NCBI GenBank assembly: GCA_031423495.1
Contig: JANPFP010000003.1
Location: 1 to 64,000, forward strand
From: JACPYM01 sp031423495
Lineage (GTDB): Bacteria > Acidobacteriota > Blastocatellia > RBC074
Direction: 5' to 3'
Length of the DNA stretch: 64,000 nt
Shown: positions 21,916 through 30,162 of the stretch, in pieces
Position numbering within the stretch: position 1 is the stretch's first letter
Layout of the letters: each line of letters starts with the position of its first letter
The notes under the pieces: generated by a model
What the model was told of the DNA's origin: nothing
The model's database searches: none
The model's input: only the letters and a program-made list of their open reading frames with translations
Position numbers and translations under genes: made by a program

Positions 21916-22011
21916 AAGAATGATGGGTTCCCTTTGATTTGAATTTGCTCGATGCGATTGCGTCGGCAGGCAGGCATTGTATGGATGGCTGAAAGGTTTA
22001 CCAACTGAAAC

Positions 22012-22133
22012 CGCGAAGCGTGTCCGTAGCCCGACCGTTAGCGAGGGCTACCTCGGCGACGCGCCCTTCGGCAGACAATTACGCAACCTCAAGGTAGCCC
22101 TCGCTAACGGTCGGGCTACGGACACGCTTCGCG
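22012..22133. repeat. 42-bp perfect inverted repeat
   Basis: Arms 22012-22053 and 22092-22133 are exact reverse complements over all 42 bases, with a 38-bp centre. Each arm also contains an inner GTAGCCC/GGGCTAC pairing, so an arm can form its own hairpin. It lies just after the 3' end of the TonB receptor gene. Such arms around CCGACCGTTAGCGAGGG recall REP-like palindromes seen in several soil phyla. Confidence 0.8.
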
Positions 22134-22141
22134 TTGCGCGA

Positions 22142-24427
22142 TTACTTCCCACCAAAACGATAGGTGAAGCCAACCGTCACCGAGCGTGAATAGCCCGGCG
22201 TAGCGTGTATGCGTTCGACCTCATCGGCATCGGGCGTGAGGCGCGAGGCGAAATAATTCTGCGTCTCGAAATAACGTTTGTTGGTCAGGTTGTCTATCGC
22301 CAGATTCAATTCAAGCCCGCGTCGCAAGCGTTTGTTCAAGCTGAAATCCAACACGTCCAGCCCCGCAGCGCGCAACGTGGGATCGAATCCATCCAGCCGA
22401 TAGTTGCTAATGTGGCGATAGCGCAACGAACTGGAGAAGCCGTGCCAATCGTTCAAGGTGAGTCCGCCGTTAGTGACGAGATGCGGCGCACTATCTACGT
22501 AAAGGCGCCCAAGGGAGTTTTGTTGTGAACCGCGATAGAAAGCATTCATCACTTTGGTCAAGCCCGCGTTGAGCGAAAGGTGGCGCGTGAGGCTGAACGA
22601 AGTTTTCGCTTCCAAGCCATAAGCGCGCGAAGGGTCTTTGAATTCAATCGAGCCGTCATCAGGGATGTAAACCTGTTCGTTTGAGCGATCAATCAGGAAC
22701 AGGTCGCCGCTCACCGCGAAGCGCCGCCAGTTAAGTGCCGCGCCGGTTTGATAAAAATCCGTCGTCGAAAGTTTGGGTGCGTCGTTTGGTTTTTGAGCCA
22801 CGCCGCGCGCGTCCTGGCTGGCAATGCCGCGCCCGTAATTGACGTAAAGCGTCAGCGGCACGCGCTCAATCGGCGTAAGCGCGAGATTGAATTTCGGCTG
22901 CCAGCGCGACTCGCTTTGCGTACCTGAATTTTCAGTCACCACGCGATCTTTCACGTCAAAGCGAAAATAGTCATAACGCAATCCGGCGGTGACGCTCAGG
23001 TGTCCGCGCAATAACGCCAGACTTTGTTGCACGTAACCCGCTTGGTTCGTCACGCGCGCTTTGGCCTGTGACGCCGTAGCGAAAGGCGTGCGCGACACGG
23101 TGTTATAAAGTCCGACGTTGATTTGATTGTCGTGAAAATTCGCGCCCGTGGTGAGCAGCGCCTGCTGTCCGAATACGCGAAAGGGGCGCAGGTATTGCGC
23201 GTTCGCGCCTTGTTGCAAGCGCGAGTCGTGTTGCTGGATTTCATCGCCGCGCGTCGGGTCGTTCAAAAAGAACGTGAAATTCGACCACAGATCGAACAGC
23301 GAACGCGCGACGAAAGCGTCAGCTTTGAACATTGCGCCGTTCGCAAACTCTTGCCGGAAGTTCAGGCTGCCCGTGCCGCTGCGCACGCGCCCGCCGTTGT
23401 GCGGGTCAATAAAACCGAAACGATCAAGCCTGCCCGCAAAAATTTCATCGAGCGGAATCTGCCCTGACGAAACGAAATCGTTGCGTCCGAAATTGAATTT
23501 CACGCCGAGCTTGCGGGTTTCGTTCAACCGATAAATCGCGTTGCCCGTCACGTTGTCGCGGCGATAGTTCAACGGATTCACGAACGGCCCGTCGCTGTGC
23601 GAGCCTTCATAAGCCAACAGCGCGTCGGTGTTTTTCAGGTTTGGGCTATAAGCAAAAAAGCCGCGCTGCGTGTTAAACGATCCGCCCTGCACGCGCGCCG
23701 TCAGTTGATCGGGCAGCGTTTCTTTGAGGCGAATATGGACTACGCCGAGGCCAGAAAAGTCGCCGTACTCAGCGCTGAACGGGCCGTTGATGATTGATAC
23801 GTCTTGCACGAGTTCGGGCGTGAGCGATTTCAGTTGGCCTAGATAACCTTGCCCGTGCCCTTGCGTACCCTGATTTTGTTGCACGTTGTCTACCAACACT
23901 TTCAAGCCGCCATTGACGCCGCCGTGATCGAGGTTGAAACCGAAGCGGCGAATCTCTAACGACTTGCCGCCGCCTTCGTGCTGTCCGGCGTTGATGCCCG
24001 CGTCGAGCGTATGGAATACCTGATCGTCGCGCGAGAAAAACGTGTCACGAAACACGGCTTCGTTGCGGCGTTCGAGCGTCGGGTCGAGTTGTTCCGCCGT
24101 AATCACCATGCTGTCGTGAATCGGCGGAATCGTATAACTCACCTCGATGCGCACCGCGTTAGTTGTGGCGTCGAGCATCGTTTCATTCGCGGTGATTTGT
24201 TTACCAGTGACTTTGAGTGTCAACGGTTCGCGTGGCGCGGGCAGGCTGAAACGGCCTTCGCCATCAGTCACAGCCGTGAGCGTTTGCGTCGCATTCGCCA
24301 GCGTAACCGTCGCACCGCGTACCGGTTCATTGTGTTGATTGACGACGTCGCCTTGCAGCGTGCGCGTTTGTGCGAAAGCGTTGAAGCTGCAACCCAGAAG
24401 CAGGCAAACTATCCAAATGCGTTGCAT
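22142..24427 (-). CDS. TonB-dependent receptor with carboxypeptidase-like N-terminal domain
   Basis: 761 residues. Signal peptide MQRIWIVCLLLGCSFNAFAQ, then a carboxypeptidase regulatory-like domain (LQGDVVNQHNEPVRGATVTL, about 20-105), a plug domain (about 110-240) with NGPFSAEYGDFSGLGVVHIR, and a 22-strand-type barrel ending in an aromatic-containing strand (SVTVGFTYRFGGK). It imports a siderophore, vitamin or glycan across the outer membrane with TonB energy; the substrate cannot be told. No riboswitch was recognised in the 211 bp upstream, and no ABC transporter genes are adjacent. A perfect inverted repeat stands just after its stop and may act as terminator. Confidence 0.9.
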   Translation of the reverse strand: MQRIWIVCLLLGCSFNAFAQTRTLQGDVVNQHNEPVRGATVTLANATQTLTAVTDGEGRFSLPAPREPLTLKVTGKQITANETMLDATTNAVRIEVSYTIPPIHDSMVITAEQLDPTLERRNEAVFRDTFFSRDDQVFHTLDAGINAGQHEGGGKSLEIRRFGFNLDHGGVNGGLKVLVDNVQQNQGTQGHGQGYLGQLKSLTPELVQDVSIINGPFSAEYGDFSGLGVVHIRLKETLPDQLTARVQGGSFNTQRGFFAYSPNLKNTDALLAYEGSHSDGPFVNPLNYRRDNVTGNAIYRLNETRKLGVKFNFGRNDFVSSGQIPLDEIFAGRLDRFGFIDPHNGGRVRSGTGSLNFRQEFANGAMFKADAFVARSLFDLWSNFTFFLNDPTRGDEIQQHDSRLQQGANAQYLRPFRVFGQQALLTTGANFHDNQINVGLYNTVSRTPFATASQAKARVTNQAGYVQQSLALLRGHLSVTAGLRYDYFRFDVKDRVVTENSGTQSESRWQPKFNLALTPIERVPLTLYVNYGRGIASQDARGVAQKPNDAPKLSTTDFYQTGAALNWRRFAVSGDLFLIDRSNEQVYIPDDGSIEFKDPSRAYGLEAKTSFSLTRHLSLNAGLTKVMNAFYRGSQQNSLGRLYVDSAPHLVTNGGLTLNDWHGFSSSLRYRHISNYRLDGFDPTLRAAGLDVLDFSLNKRLRRGLELNLAIDNLTNKRYFETQNYFASRLTPDADEVERIHATPGYSRSVTVGFTYRFGGK

Positions 24428-24638
24428 AAAAATCCTTTGAATGAATCGCGGAAAAGAGTTTTTAGGTGACAGATGGCGTTACGGCAACCAAACGGCAATT
24501 GGATTGCTCGGCTTCATAATTTTGCTTGAGCGACTTTGCGAATGCAGGAAGCGGCGTTCCCAGAATCGAACAGCGTCAAACGCTGTGACGCGAAAAATGC
24601 CTGTGGTTATTGGCTTTTCGCGCTGGCACGACAGTTGT

Positions 24639-25774
24639 TTATTCTTCGAACAAGCGCGGTTGAGCTTGCGTGAGGGCGTCGAGAATGGCGCGGTCAGCTT
24701 TGCCGAAACTGTAATACGTGAGTTCGTCAGGCGCGACCCACGCGAAGTTGCGCCCGTTTTTGGTATTGCCTTTGATTTTCAAACGGCCTTTCGTGATTGC
24801 GCAATCATAAGCGCGCAATCATAAGCGCGCAAGTGCAGATGAAAGTGCGTGAAGGTTTGTTGCGCAGTGGCGAGTTCGTTAAGCACGTTGACTGTCAGTC
24901 CGAATTCCGCAGGCAATACGCGACGCAAACAATCGGTGTAGCTTTCATCCGTTTCGCAAGCGCCGCCGGGTAACGTCCACAAACCGCCGAGCAAACCAGT
25001 GGGGGGACGCTGCACGAGCAGGATGCGAGCTTGTGTGTCGCGCAACAACGCGGCAGCGGCGCGCACCGTTGGCAATGGAGCCTTTTGCTTTTTCACCGGA
25101 CGAAGGTGCTGCGTCTGCAGGCTGAACGCGCGGCAGTATTTTTGTATAGGGCATTGCGCGCAGGTTGGGTTACGCGGTAAACAGACGGTGCGGCCTAAGT
25201 CCATCAGCGCCTGATTGAAATCACCGGGGCGCTGACGATCAAGCAGCGTTTGCGACCATTCGTTCAATTGTTTATCAGCGGCGGGCTGACCGAGTTCGCC
25301 GTCGTAATCATAAAGGCGCGCGAGGATGCGCATTACGTTGCCGTCGAGCGCGGCGACGGGTTCGTTGAAAGCAATGCTGGCAACGGCGGCGGCGGTATAA
25401 CGTCCGATGCCGGGCAGCGTTTGCAAAGTTGCGGCAGTAACAGGGAACTCGCCGCCGTATTCGTTGACGACGGCTTGCGCCGCGCGATGCAAATTGCGGG
25501 CGCGACTGTAATAACCCAAGCCTTCCCATTGTTTGATTACGTGATCGAGCGACGCGGCGGCTAAGGCTTGAACGTTGGGGAAAGCCGCGAGAAAGCGACG
25601 ATAGTATTCAATCACCGTCGTGACGCGCGTCTGTTGCAGCATGATTTCAGCAAGCCAGATGCGGTAAGCGTCTAGTTGATTGCGCCACGGCAGTTCGATA
25701 GCTTGCCGGTCGTACCACGCGAGTAAGGCGTCTGAGAATTGAGGCACGAATAGTTTGGATGTTTTTTTCGCCAT
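24639..25774 (-). pseudogene. mutY: A/G-specific adenine glycosylase, frameshifted near the 3' end
   Basis: The intact part (25774 to about 24829) encodes the HhH-GPD core: EIMLQQTRVTTVIEYY, LPGIGRYTAAAVASIAF, VAALDGNVMRIL with the catalytic Asp, and the 4Fe-4S ligands C-x6-C-x2-C-x5-C (CLPRNPTCAQCPIQKYC). A NUDIX-like C-terminal domain follows. A perfect 14-bp tandem duplication (24801-24828) shifts the frame, and translation ends at a TGA at 24779. Without one copy the frame continues as ITKGRLKIKGNTKNGRNF... to ...RLFEE and a TAA at 24639, a normal MutY end. About 50 residues of the 8-oxoguanine recognition domain are therefore replaced by nine wrong ones. The core may still fold, but repair of A opposite 8-oxoG is probably impaired. 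Confidence 0.9.
24801..24828. repeat. 14-bp perfect tandem duplication in mutY
   Basis: GCAATCATAAGCGC occurs twice head to tail (24801-24814 and 24815-24828) with no difference. Removing one copy restores the mutY reading frame. Confidence 0.95.
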
Positions 25775-25815
25775 GAAATTGGCAGCGATTATTTATGACG
25801 AAGCAGGAGAGAGCA

Positions 25816-26982
25816 ATGCAGCTAACGCCACGTGTTTTGGTGGTAGACGATAATCCCGATGTGCTGGAAGCCCTGCGCCTATTGCTGAAAGGCGCGGGTT
25901 ACGGTGTCGTAGCGGCGGCGACGCCTGCCAGTGCGCTGGCTTCGCTCAACGCTGAGTCACCTGATTTGGTGTTGCCTGATTTGGTGTTAATGGACTTGAA
26001 TTACGCGCGCGATACGACCTCTGGGCAGGAAGGCCGCGATTTGTTATTCGCCATTCGTCAGCTCGATGCCGTGTTACCCGTCGTAGCGATGACCGCTTGG
26101 GGCAGTGTCGAACTCGCTGTCGAATTGATGCAGCACGGCTTGAATGATTTCGTGCAAAAGCCGTGGGATAACGCGCGGTTGTTGGCTACGTTGCAGCATC
26201 AGTTGCAGGTGGGCGCGGCGAAAAAAGCCGCGTTGCTTCAGGCCGAAGCGGCTTCGGCGCAACAGGTGCGCGAATGGGCGGCGGCGCGTCAGATGCAGGA
26301 AGCCTTATTGCCGCGCGCCTTGCCTGCATTGGCAGGTTACGCGGTTGCGGCCAACTGGGAACCGATGCAAGCGGTGGGCGGCGATTGGTATGACGTAGCG
26401 CGGCTGGGCGATGACCATCTGGCTTTAGGCATCGGCGATGTGACGGGCAAAGGCTTGCCCGCTGCGTTGTTGATGGCGAACTTGCAGGCGCTGGTGAAAG
26501 CCCGCGAAGCCGTCACGATCAGTCCCGCGCAACTGTGCGGCGAAGTGAATCAAGCCCTTTGTCGCAATGTCGAAGCAGGGAAGTTCATTACGTTGTTTTA
26601 CGGCGTGTTGGAACTCACGACCGGCAGGTTGAGTTATTGCAACGCCGGACATAATCCGCCGCTGTTAGTCAGGCCGGAGGGTGCGGTTGAGTCGTTAGGC
26701 ACAGGCGGCGCGTTGTTAGGTGCGTTTGCGGAATGGAGCTATGAACAAGGTGAAGTTACTTTGCAGCCGGGCGACAGATTGCTTTGTTATACCGACGGCG
26801 TGACCGAAGCGGTTAATCCAGCCGGAGAAGAGTTTGGCGAAGAGCGATTGCTCAATTGGTTATTAGCCCAAAGGCATTTAACGGCGGCTGGACTTCAAGC
26901 TGAGTTATTAACCGAACTGATGAATTTTCATGCAGGCGAGACTAACGACGATGCTACTGTGTTGGTAGTGGCGCGGAACTAA
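25816..26982 (+). CDS. response regulator with PP2C-type (SpoIIE/RsbU) phosphatase output
   Basis: 388 residues. Receiver domain first (residues 1-130: VLVVDDNPDVLEAL, phospho-Asp in LVLMDLNYA, Lys in FVQKPWDN), a short coiled coil, then a SpoIIE phosphatase (about 160-385) with GGDWYDVARLGDDHLALGIGD, GKGLPAALLMANLQAL, YCNAGHNPP and DRLLCYTDGVTEA, covering the metal-binding Asp residues. Such proteins dephosphorylate anti-anti-sigma factors in partner-switching stress pathways. No STAS or anti-sigma kinase gene is adjacent. The ATG at 25816 has AGGAGAG 6 nt upstream and is preferred to the ATG at 25795. The gene diverges from mutY with 41 bp between, so their promoters overlap. Confidence 0.9.
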   Translation: MQLTPRVLVVDDNPDVLEALRLLLKGAGYGVVAAATPASALASLNAESPDLVLPDLVLMDLNYARDTTSGQEGRDLLFAIRQLDAVLPVVAMTAWGSVELAVELMQHGLNDFVQKPWDNARLLATLQHQLQVGAAKKAALLQAEAASAQQVREWAAARQMQEALLPRALPALAGYAVAANWEPMQAVGGDWYDVARLGDDHLALGIGDVTGKGLPAALLMANLQALVKAREAVTISPAQLCGEVNQALCRNVEAGKFITLFYGVLELTTGRLSYCNAGHNPPLLVRPEGAVESLGTGGALLGAFAEWSYEQGEVTLQPGDRLLCYTDGVTEAVNPAGEEFGEERLLNWLLAQRHLTAAGLQAELLTELMNFHAGETNDDATVLVVARN

Positions 26983-27004
26983 TTGTACCTAAAACGAAAG
27001 TGGG

Positions 27005-27654
27005 CTGAGGCAAACGTCCGTGATTACGTCTGTCTCAGCCCTTCTGTTATTCGGTGTTAGGCATCCCCTACTAACACGGGTAACAGAAACTCGTATAAAT
27101 TTTGCTGACTGAGGCAAACGTCCGTGATTACGTTTGCCTCAGCCCTTCCGTCATTCGGCGTCAGGCATCCCCTACTGACGCGGATAACGGGAAGATCGGG
27201 AAGCTGTTTCAACTTAAATCTTTTAACTGGGGCAAACGTCCGTGATTACGTTTGCCCCAGCTCTTCTGTTATTCGGCGTCAGGCATCCCCTACTGACGCG
27301 GATAACAAAAAATCGGGAAGTTTGTTTTCAATTAAACTTATTAACTGGGGCAACCGTCCGTGATTACGGTTGCCCCAGGTCTTCCATCGTTCGGCGTCAG
27401 GCATCCCCTACTGACGCGGACAACGGAAAAGTCGGGAAGCTGTTTTCAATTAAATCTTTTGGCTTAAACCTTTTAACTGGGGCAACCGTCCGTGATTACG
27501 GTTGCCCCAGGTCTTCCATTATTCGGCGTCAGGCATCCCCTACTGACGCGGATAACGGAAAGCTCATATAAACTTTGTTGACTGAGGCAGACGTCCGTGA
27601 TTACGTTTGCCTCAGCCCTTCCATCGTTCGGTGTTAGGCATCCCCTACTAACAC
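27005..27654. repeat. six tandem two-hairpin units, probable structured RNA array
   Basis: Six copies start at 27005, 27109, 27227, 27345, 27477 and 27582 (spacing 104-132). Each has hairpin A, a 12-bp stem with the constant 10-nt loop TCCGTGATTA, and about 16 nt later hairpin B, a 7-bp stem with the constant loop GCATCCCCTA, flanked by weaker pairs that lengthen B. Stems change in both strands together: CTGAGGCAAACG/CGTTTGCCTCAG, CTGGGGCAAACG/CGTTTGCCCCAG, CTGGGGCAACCG/CGGTTGCCCCAG, and GTGTTAG/CTAACAC versus GCGTCAG/CTGACGC. AT-rich spacers of 30-50 bp separate units. Compensatory change with constant loops argues for selection on RNA structure. The transcribed strand is not known. No reading frame crosses the array convincingly. 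Confidence 0.85.
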
Positions 27655-27660
27655 GGATGA

Positions 27661-28051
27661 TGTGAAGCTCGAATATTTTTAATTGTATGGTAATAGGAAC
27701 TGAAGTGGTGGCTTTAAGTTATGCGGCACACTGCCTGAAACACAGGCAGGCTTAACTAGAGCGCGTTACCTTCATCTTGCGGCTGAGTTATAAACAACGG
27801 GAAATATACCCGATGAACTTCAGCCGAAGGCAATAACCTAAACACCAAGCCTTCACCAATCACCATTGCCCGACACGCGAAAACCTATCGGGAACTAACT
27901 AATTTTTGTTTACGAAAACGATACTGAAATGGGGTTGCCGGTAGAACTGCGTTTTTTCCTTAGTCTCTTGTAGGAGAAAACCTGACCAACAAGGGCAATA
28001 TAGTCCCAATATATTATTCGGTCAAGCATAAAATAGGATTCGAGTATTATT
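27661..28051. other. AT-rich noncoding stretch with further hairpins
   Basis: No gene is seen. Two compact inverted repeats stand out: CTGCCTG/CAGGCAG (27731-27749) and CGGCTGA/TCAGCCG (27780-27826), which encloses a second CGGG/CCCG pair (27798-27812). The stretch is richer in A and T than its surroundings and has no match to tmRNA, RNase P, SRP or 6S RNA that I can recognise. It may be a further structured RNA or the promoter and leader region belonging to the array. Confidence 0.45.
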
Positions 28052-28603
28052 TTACGGAAGCGTTGGCTTAGTGGTCTGGCCTAAACGATTAGGGGTATCC
28101 GCAGGGGCGTAATTACGGGCCAGCGACTCAATGGCTTTTGATAATTCGATAATGGTGAGCAGTTGCGACTGGGTTTTGGCAGCGGCTCTGGTATCGAAGA
28201 CCTTGCTGTTTTGGTGTACGGGGCTGTGAGCAAAATCGTAAATGAGTTTTGACAGGCGGCGAATGGCTGCGTCGAATTTATCGGTCGTATCAATCAGTTT
28301 CTCGAAAGGTTCTGCCGATTCAGCCAAATTCCCTAACGCCATCAAGCCACGCAAGGTTTTGGCGCTTTTGTTGATCGAACGCGCAGTCTTATTTAACTGT
28401 TTGTTAGTGAGCGCGCCTGCTTCGTGTTCGCGCAACATGGCCTGGCTGGTAATTTGCAGGTTGCGAAAGTTTTGCGTGAATTGTTGTTTGGTGACGGCTT
28501 TCTGTCGTTCGGCCTCGAACGAACGCGGCGATTGTGCGTAACTCACTGTCGCCAGTGTTACCAGCAAAAAGAAAGAGAATGTAAGCCTGCTCTCAGCCGT
28601 CAT
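28052..28603 (-). CDS. secreted helical protein of unknown function
   Basis: 183 residues with a signal peptide (LTFSFFLLVTLATVSYAQ). The mature part is almost wholly helical and rich in Lys, Ala, Ser and Thr (NKQLNKTARSINKSAKTLRGLMALGNL, then two more helices). No domain recognised. The layout resembles small periplasmic four-helix proteins. It stands alone between the repeat array and frr and is separated from frr by a terminator. Confidence 0.6.
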   Translation of the reverse strand: MTAESRLTFSFFLLVTLATVSYAQSPRSFEAERQKAVTKQQFTQNFRNLQITSQAMLREHEAGALTNKQLNKTARSINKSAKTLRGLMALGNLAESAEPFEKLIDTTDKFDAAIRRLSKLIYDFAHSPVHQNSKVFDTRAAAKTQSQLLTIIELSKAIESLARNYAPADTPNRLGQTTKPTLP

Positions 28604-28708
28604 AACGATATGCCGTGAAATGGAAGCCAGTTCGCTGCGGTTTCAGCGCTGACAGCGGCAGACTAGCTTACCGTTTCTGAACCTGTCCAGCCCGACCGCA
28701 ATAAAGAA

Positions 28709-28739
28709 AAGCCGTCGCAAGTTTTGCCTGCGACGGCTT
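28709..28739 (-). terminator. Rho-independent terminator after frr
   Basis: 11-bp perfect stem (28709-28719 with 28729-28739), 9-nt loop, followed on the minus strand by TTTCTTTATT. It ends the rplM-to-frr block. Confidence 0.8.
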
Positions 28740-28767
28740 GGTTCACGATTCGCCTTTTGGCAGACGA

Positions 28768-29325
28768 TCACACCTTTAGGATTTCGTCCTCTTTGTGTTT
28801 CGCCAGTTCGGTAATCTTGCCGACGAACTGATCGGTCAGTTTTTGTATGTCTTCGAGTCCCGTTTTTTCTTCGTCCTCTGAAATAGTTTTATCTTTCTGG
28901 GCTTTTTTCAGCTTGTCGTTGGCATCGCGGCGCGCGTTGCGCACGGCGGTTTTATGATCTTCTGCCATTTCGCCGATCTGTTTGGCGAAACCTTTGCGGC
29001 GCTCTTCGGTCAGGGCCGGAATCGGAACGCGAATGATTTTGCCGTCGTTGCCGGGGTTCAAGCCCAGATCGGAATTGCGAATCGCTTTCTCAATCGTATT
29101 TATCAGCGAAGGATCGAAGGGCTGAATCGTCAGCATGCTTGCATCCGGCGCGTTGAGCGTACCGACCTGGTTGAGCGCCATTTCTGAACCGTAAGCCTCG
29201 ACCGTGATGTTGTCGAGAATGTTGGTCGAAGCGCGGCCCGTGCGAATGGTGGACAGTTTATGGCGAAAGTCTTCGAGGACTTTTTCCATACGCGATTTGG
29301 TTTCGTTGCTGATCTCTTTGGTCAT
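28768..29325 (-). CDS. frr: ribosome recycling factor
   Basis: 185 residues, exactly the usual length. It splits post-termination ribosomes together with EF-G. Family features: MEKVLEDFRHKLSTIRTGRAS at the start of helix 1, a domain II beta region (VEAYGSEMALNQVGTLNAPDASMLTIQPFD), IRVPIPALTEERRKGFAKQI and the final helix. The ATG at 29325 is chosen over the upstream GTG at 29340, because GTGGAG then forms the ribosome binding site and the protein length matches. It lies 22 bp after pyrH, the common order pyrH-frr. Confidence 0.97.
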   Translation of the reverse strand: MTKEISNETKSRMEKVLEDFRHKLSTIRTGRASTNILDNITVEAYGSEMALNQVGTLNAPDASMLTIQPFDPSLINTIEKAIRNSDLGLNPGNDGKIIRVPIPALTEERRKGFAKQIGEMAEDHKTAVRNARRDANDKLKKAQKDKTISEDEEKTGLEDIQKLTDQFVGKITELAKHKEDEILKV

Positions 29326-29347
29326 AGCGTTTTTCTCCACGTAAGTT

Positions 29348-30082
29348 TTATTCGGTTCTTATCAGTGAACCGATGCTCATGTCGCCGAGTACGGCGCGTT
29401 CGATGTTGCCGGGTTCGTTCATGTTGAAGACCAGAATCGGCAGCTTGTTATCACGGCAAAGCGCAATAGCAGAAGCGTCCATTACCGCAAGTTCCTCTTG
29501 CAATACGCGGGAATGGGTCAGTTCGTCAATCTTGACCGCGTTGGCATCCTTGCGCGGGTCGGCGGTATAAATGCCGCTGACGCCGGTCGCTTTCATCAAC
29601 ACATTGGCTTGCACTTCGAGCGCGCGCATCGCCGCTGCCGTGTCGGTCGTGAAAAACGGTTTGCCGATGCCGGCGGCAAAAATCACGATGCGGCCTTTCT
29701 CGAGATGGCGGATGGCGCGGCGGCGAATGAACGGCTCGGCCACTTCGCGCATTTCGATAGCCGACATCACCCGCGTATAAGCACCTTGTTTTTCGAGCGC
29801 ATCCTGCAACGCGACGGCGTTCATCACCGTCGCCAGCATTCCCATGTAATCAGCCGAAGCGCGATCCATGCCGGAAGCACTGGCCTTGATGCCGCGAAAA
29901 ATGTTGCCGCCGCCGACGACGAGCGCGAGTTCGATGCCCAGGTCTTTTACTTCTTTGATTTCCTGCGCGACGCGCAACACGACTTTGGGATCAATGCCGT
30001 AAGGCGCATCGCCCATCAGTGCTTCGCCGCTCAGTTTGAGCAGCACGCGATGGTAAAGCGGTTTGGTTCGGTTTTCTGCCAC
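29348..30082 (-). CDS. pyrH: UMP kinase
   Basis: 244 residues. The enzyme phosphorylates UMP to UDP in pyrimidine nucleotide synthesis and is hexameric in bacteria. Amino-acid-kinase fold motifs are visible: VLLKLSGEALMGD, LALVVGGGNIFRG, DRASADYMGMLATVMNAVAL, VIFAAGIGKPFFTTDTAAAMRA and GIYTADPRKD, ending with PGNIERAVLGD. The length is normal. It lies between tsf and frr. A terminator-like hairpin separates it from tsf, so it may also have its own promoter in the 80-bp gap. Confidence 0.97.
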   Translation of the reverse strand: MAENRTKPLYHRVLLKLSGEALMGDAPYGIDPKVVLRVAQEIKEVKDLGIELALVVGGGNIFRGIKASASGMDRASADYMGMLATVMNAVALQDALEKQGAYTRVMSAIEMREVAEPFIRRRAIRHLEKGRIVIFAAGIGKPFFTTDTAAAMRALEVQANVLMKATGVSGIYTADPRKDANAVKIDELTHSRVLQEELAVMDASAIALCRDNKLPILVFNMNEPGNIERAVLGDMSIGSLIRTE

Positions 30083-30126
30083 AGTTTTTTGTCGAAGTAG
30101 CGTTGGTCGAAAGAAGAAAGAAAAAA

Positions 30127-30148
30127 GGGGAGTGATGTCTCACTCCCC
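30127..30148 (-). terminator. terminator after tsf
   Basis: GGGGAGTGA pairs with TCACTCCCC (9 bp, 4-nt loop), followed on the minus strand by a run of T. Probably separates tsf from pyrH partly or fully. Confidence 0.75.
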
Positions 30149-30162
30149 GATTGTTGCGTTGC

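Noticed and set aside
24428..24638. Cobalamin or TPP riboswitch upstream of the TonB receptor
   Set aside because: None of the conserved boxes could be found in the 211-bp gap, most of which is the old 3' end of mutY.
27053..27077. VCR-like attC repeats in the array because of GTTAGGC in units 1 and 6
   Set aside because: The other four units have GTCAGGC and no matching RYYYAAC box, so integron crossover sites are not formed.
27124..27571. Two plus-strand frames crossing the tandem hairpin array
   Set aside because: They are just the repeat units translated; the units vary in ways that keep RNA pairing but not protein sequence, and spacing (104 to 132) is not a multiple of three.
27005..27654. 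CRISPR array
   Set aside because: The repeated part is far longer than CRISPR repeats, spacers are similar to each other, and no cas genes are near.
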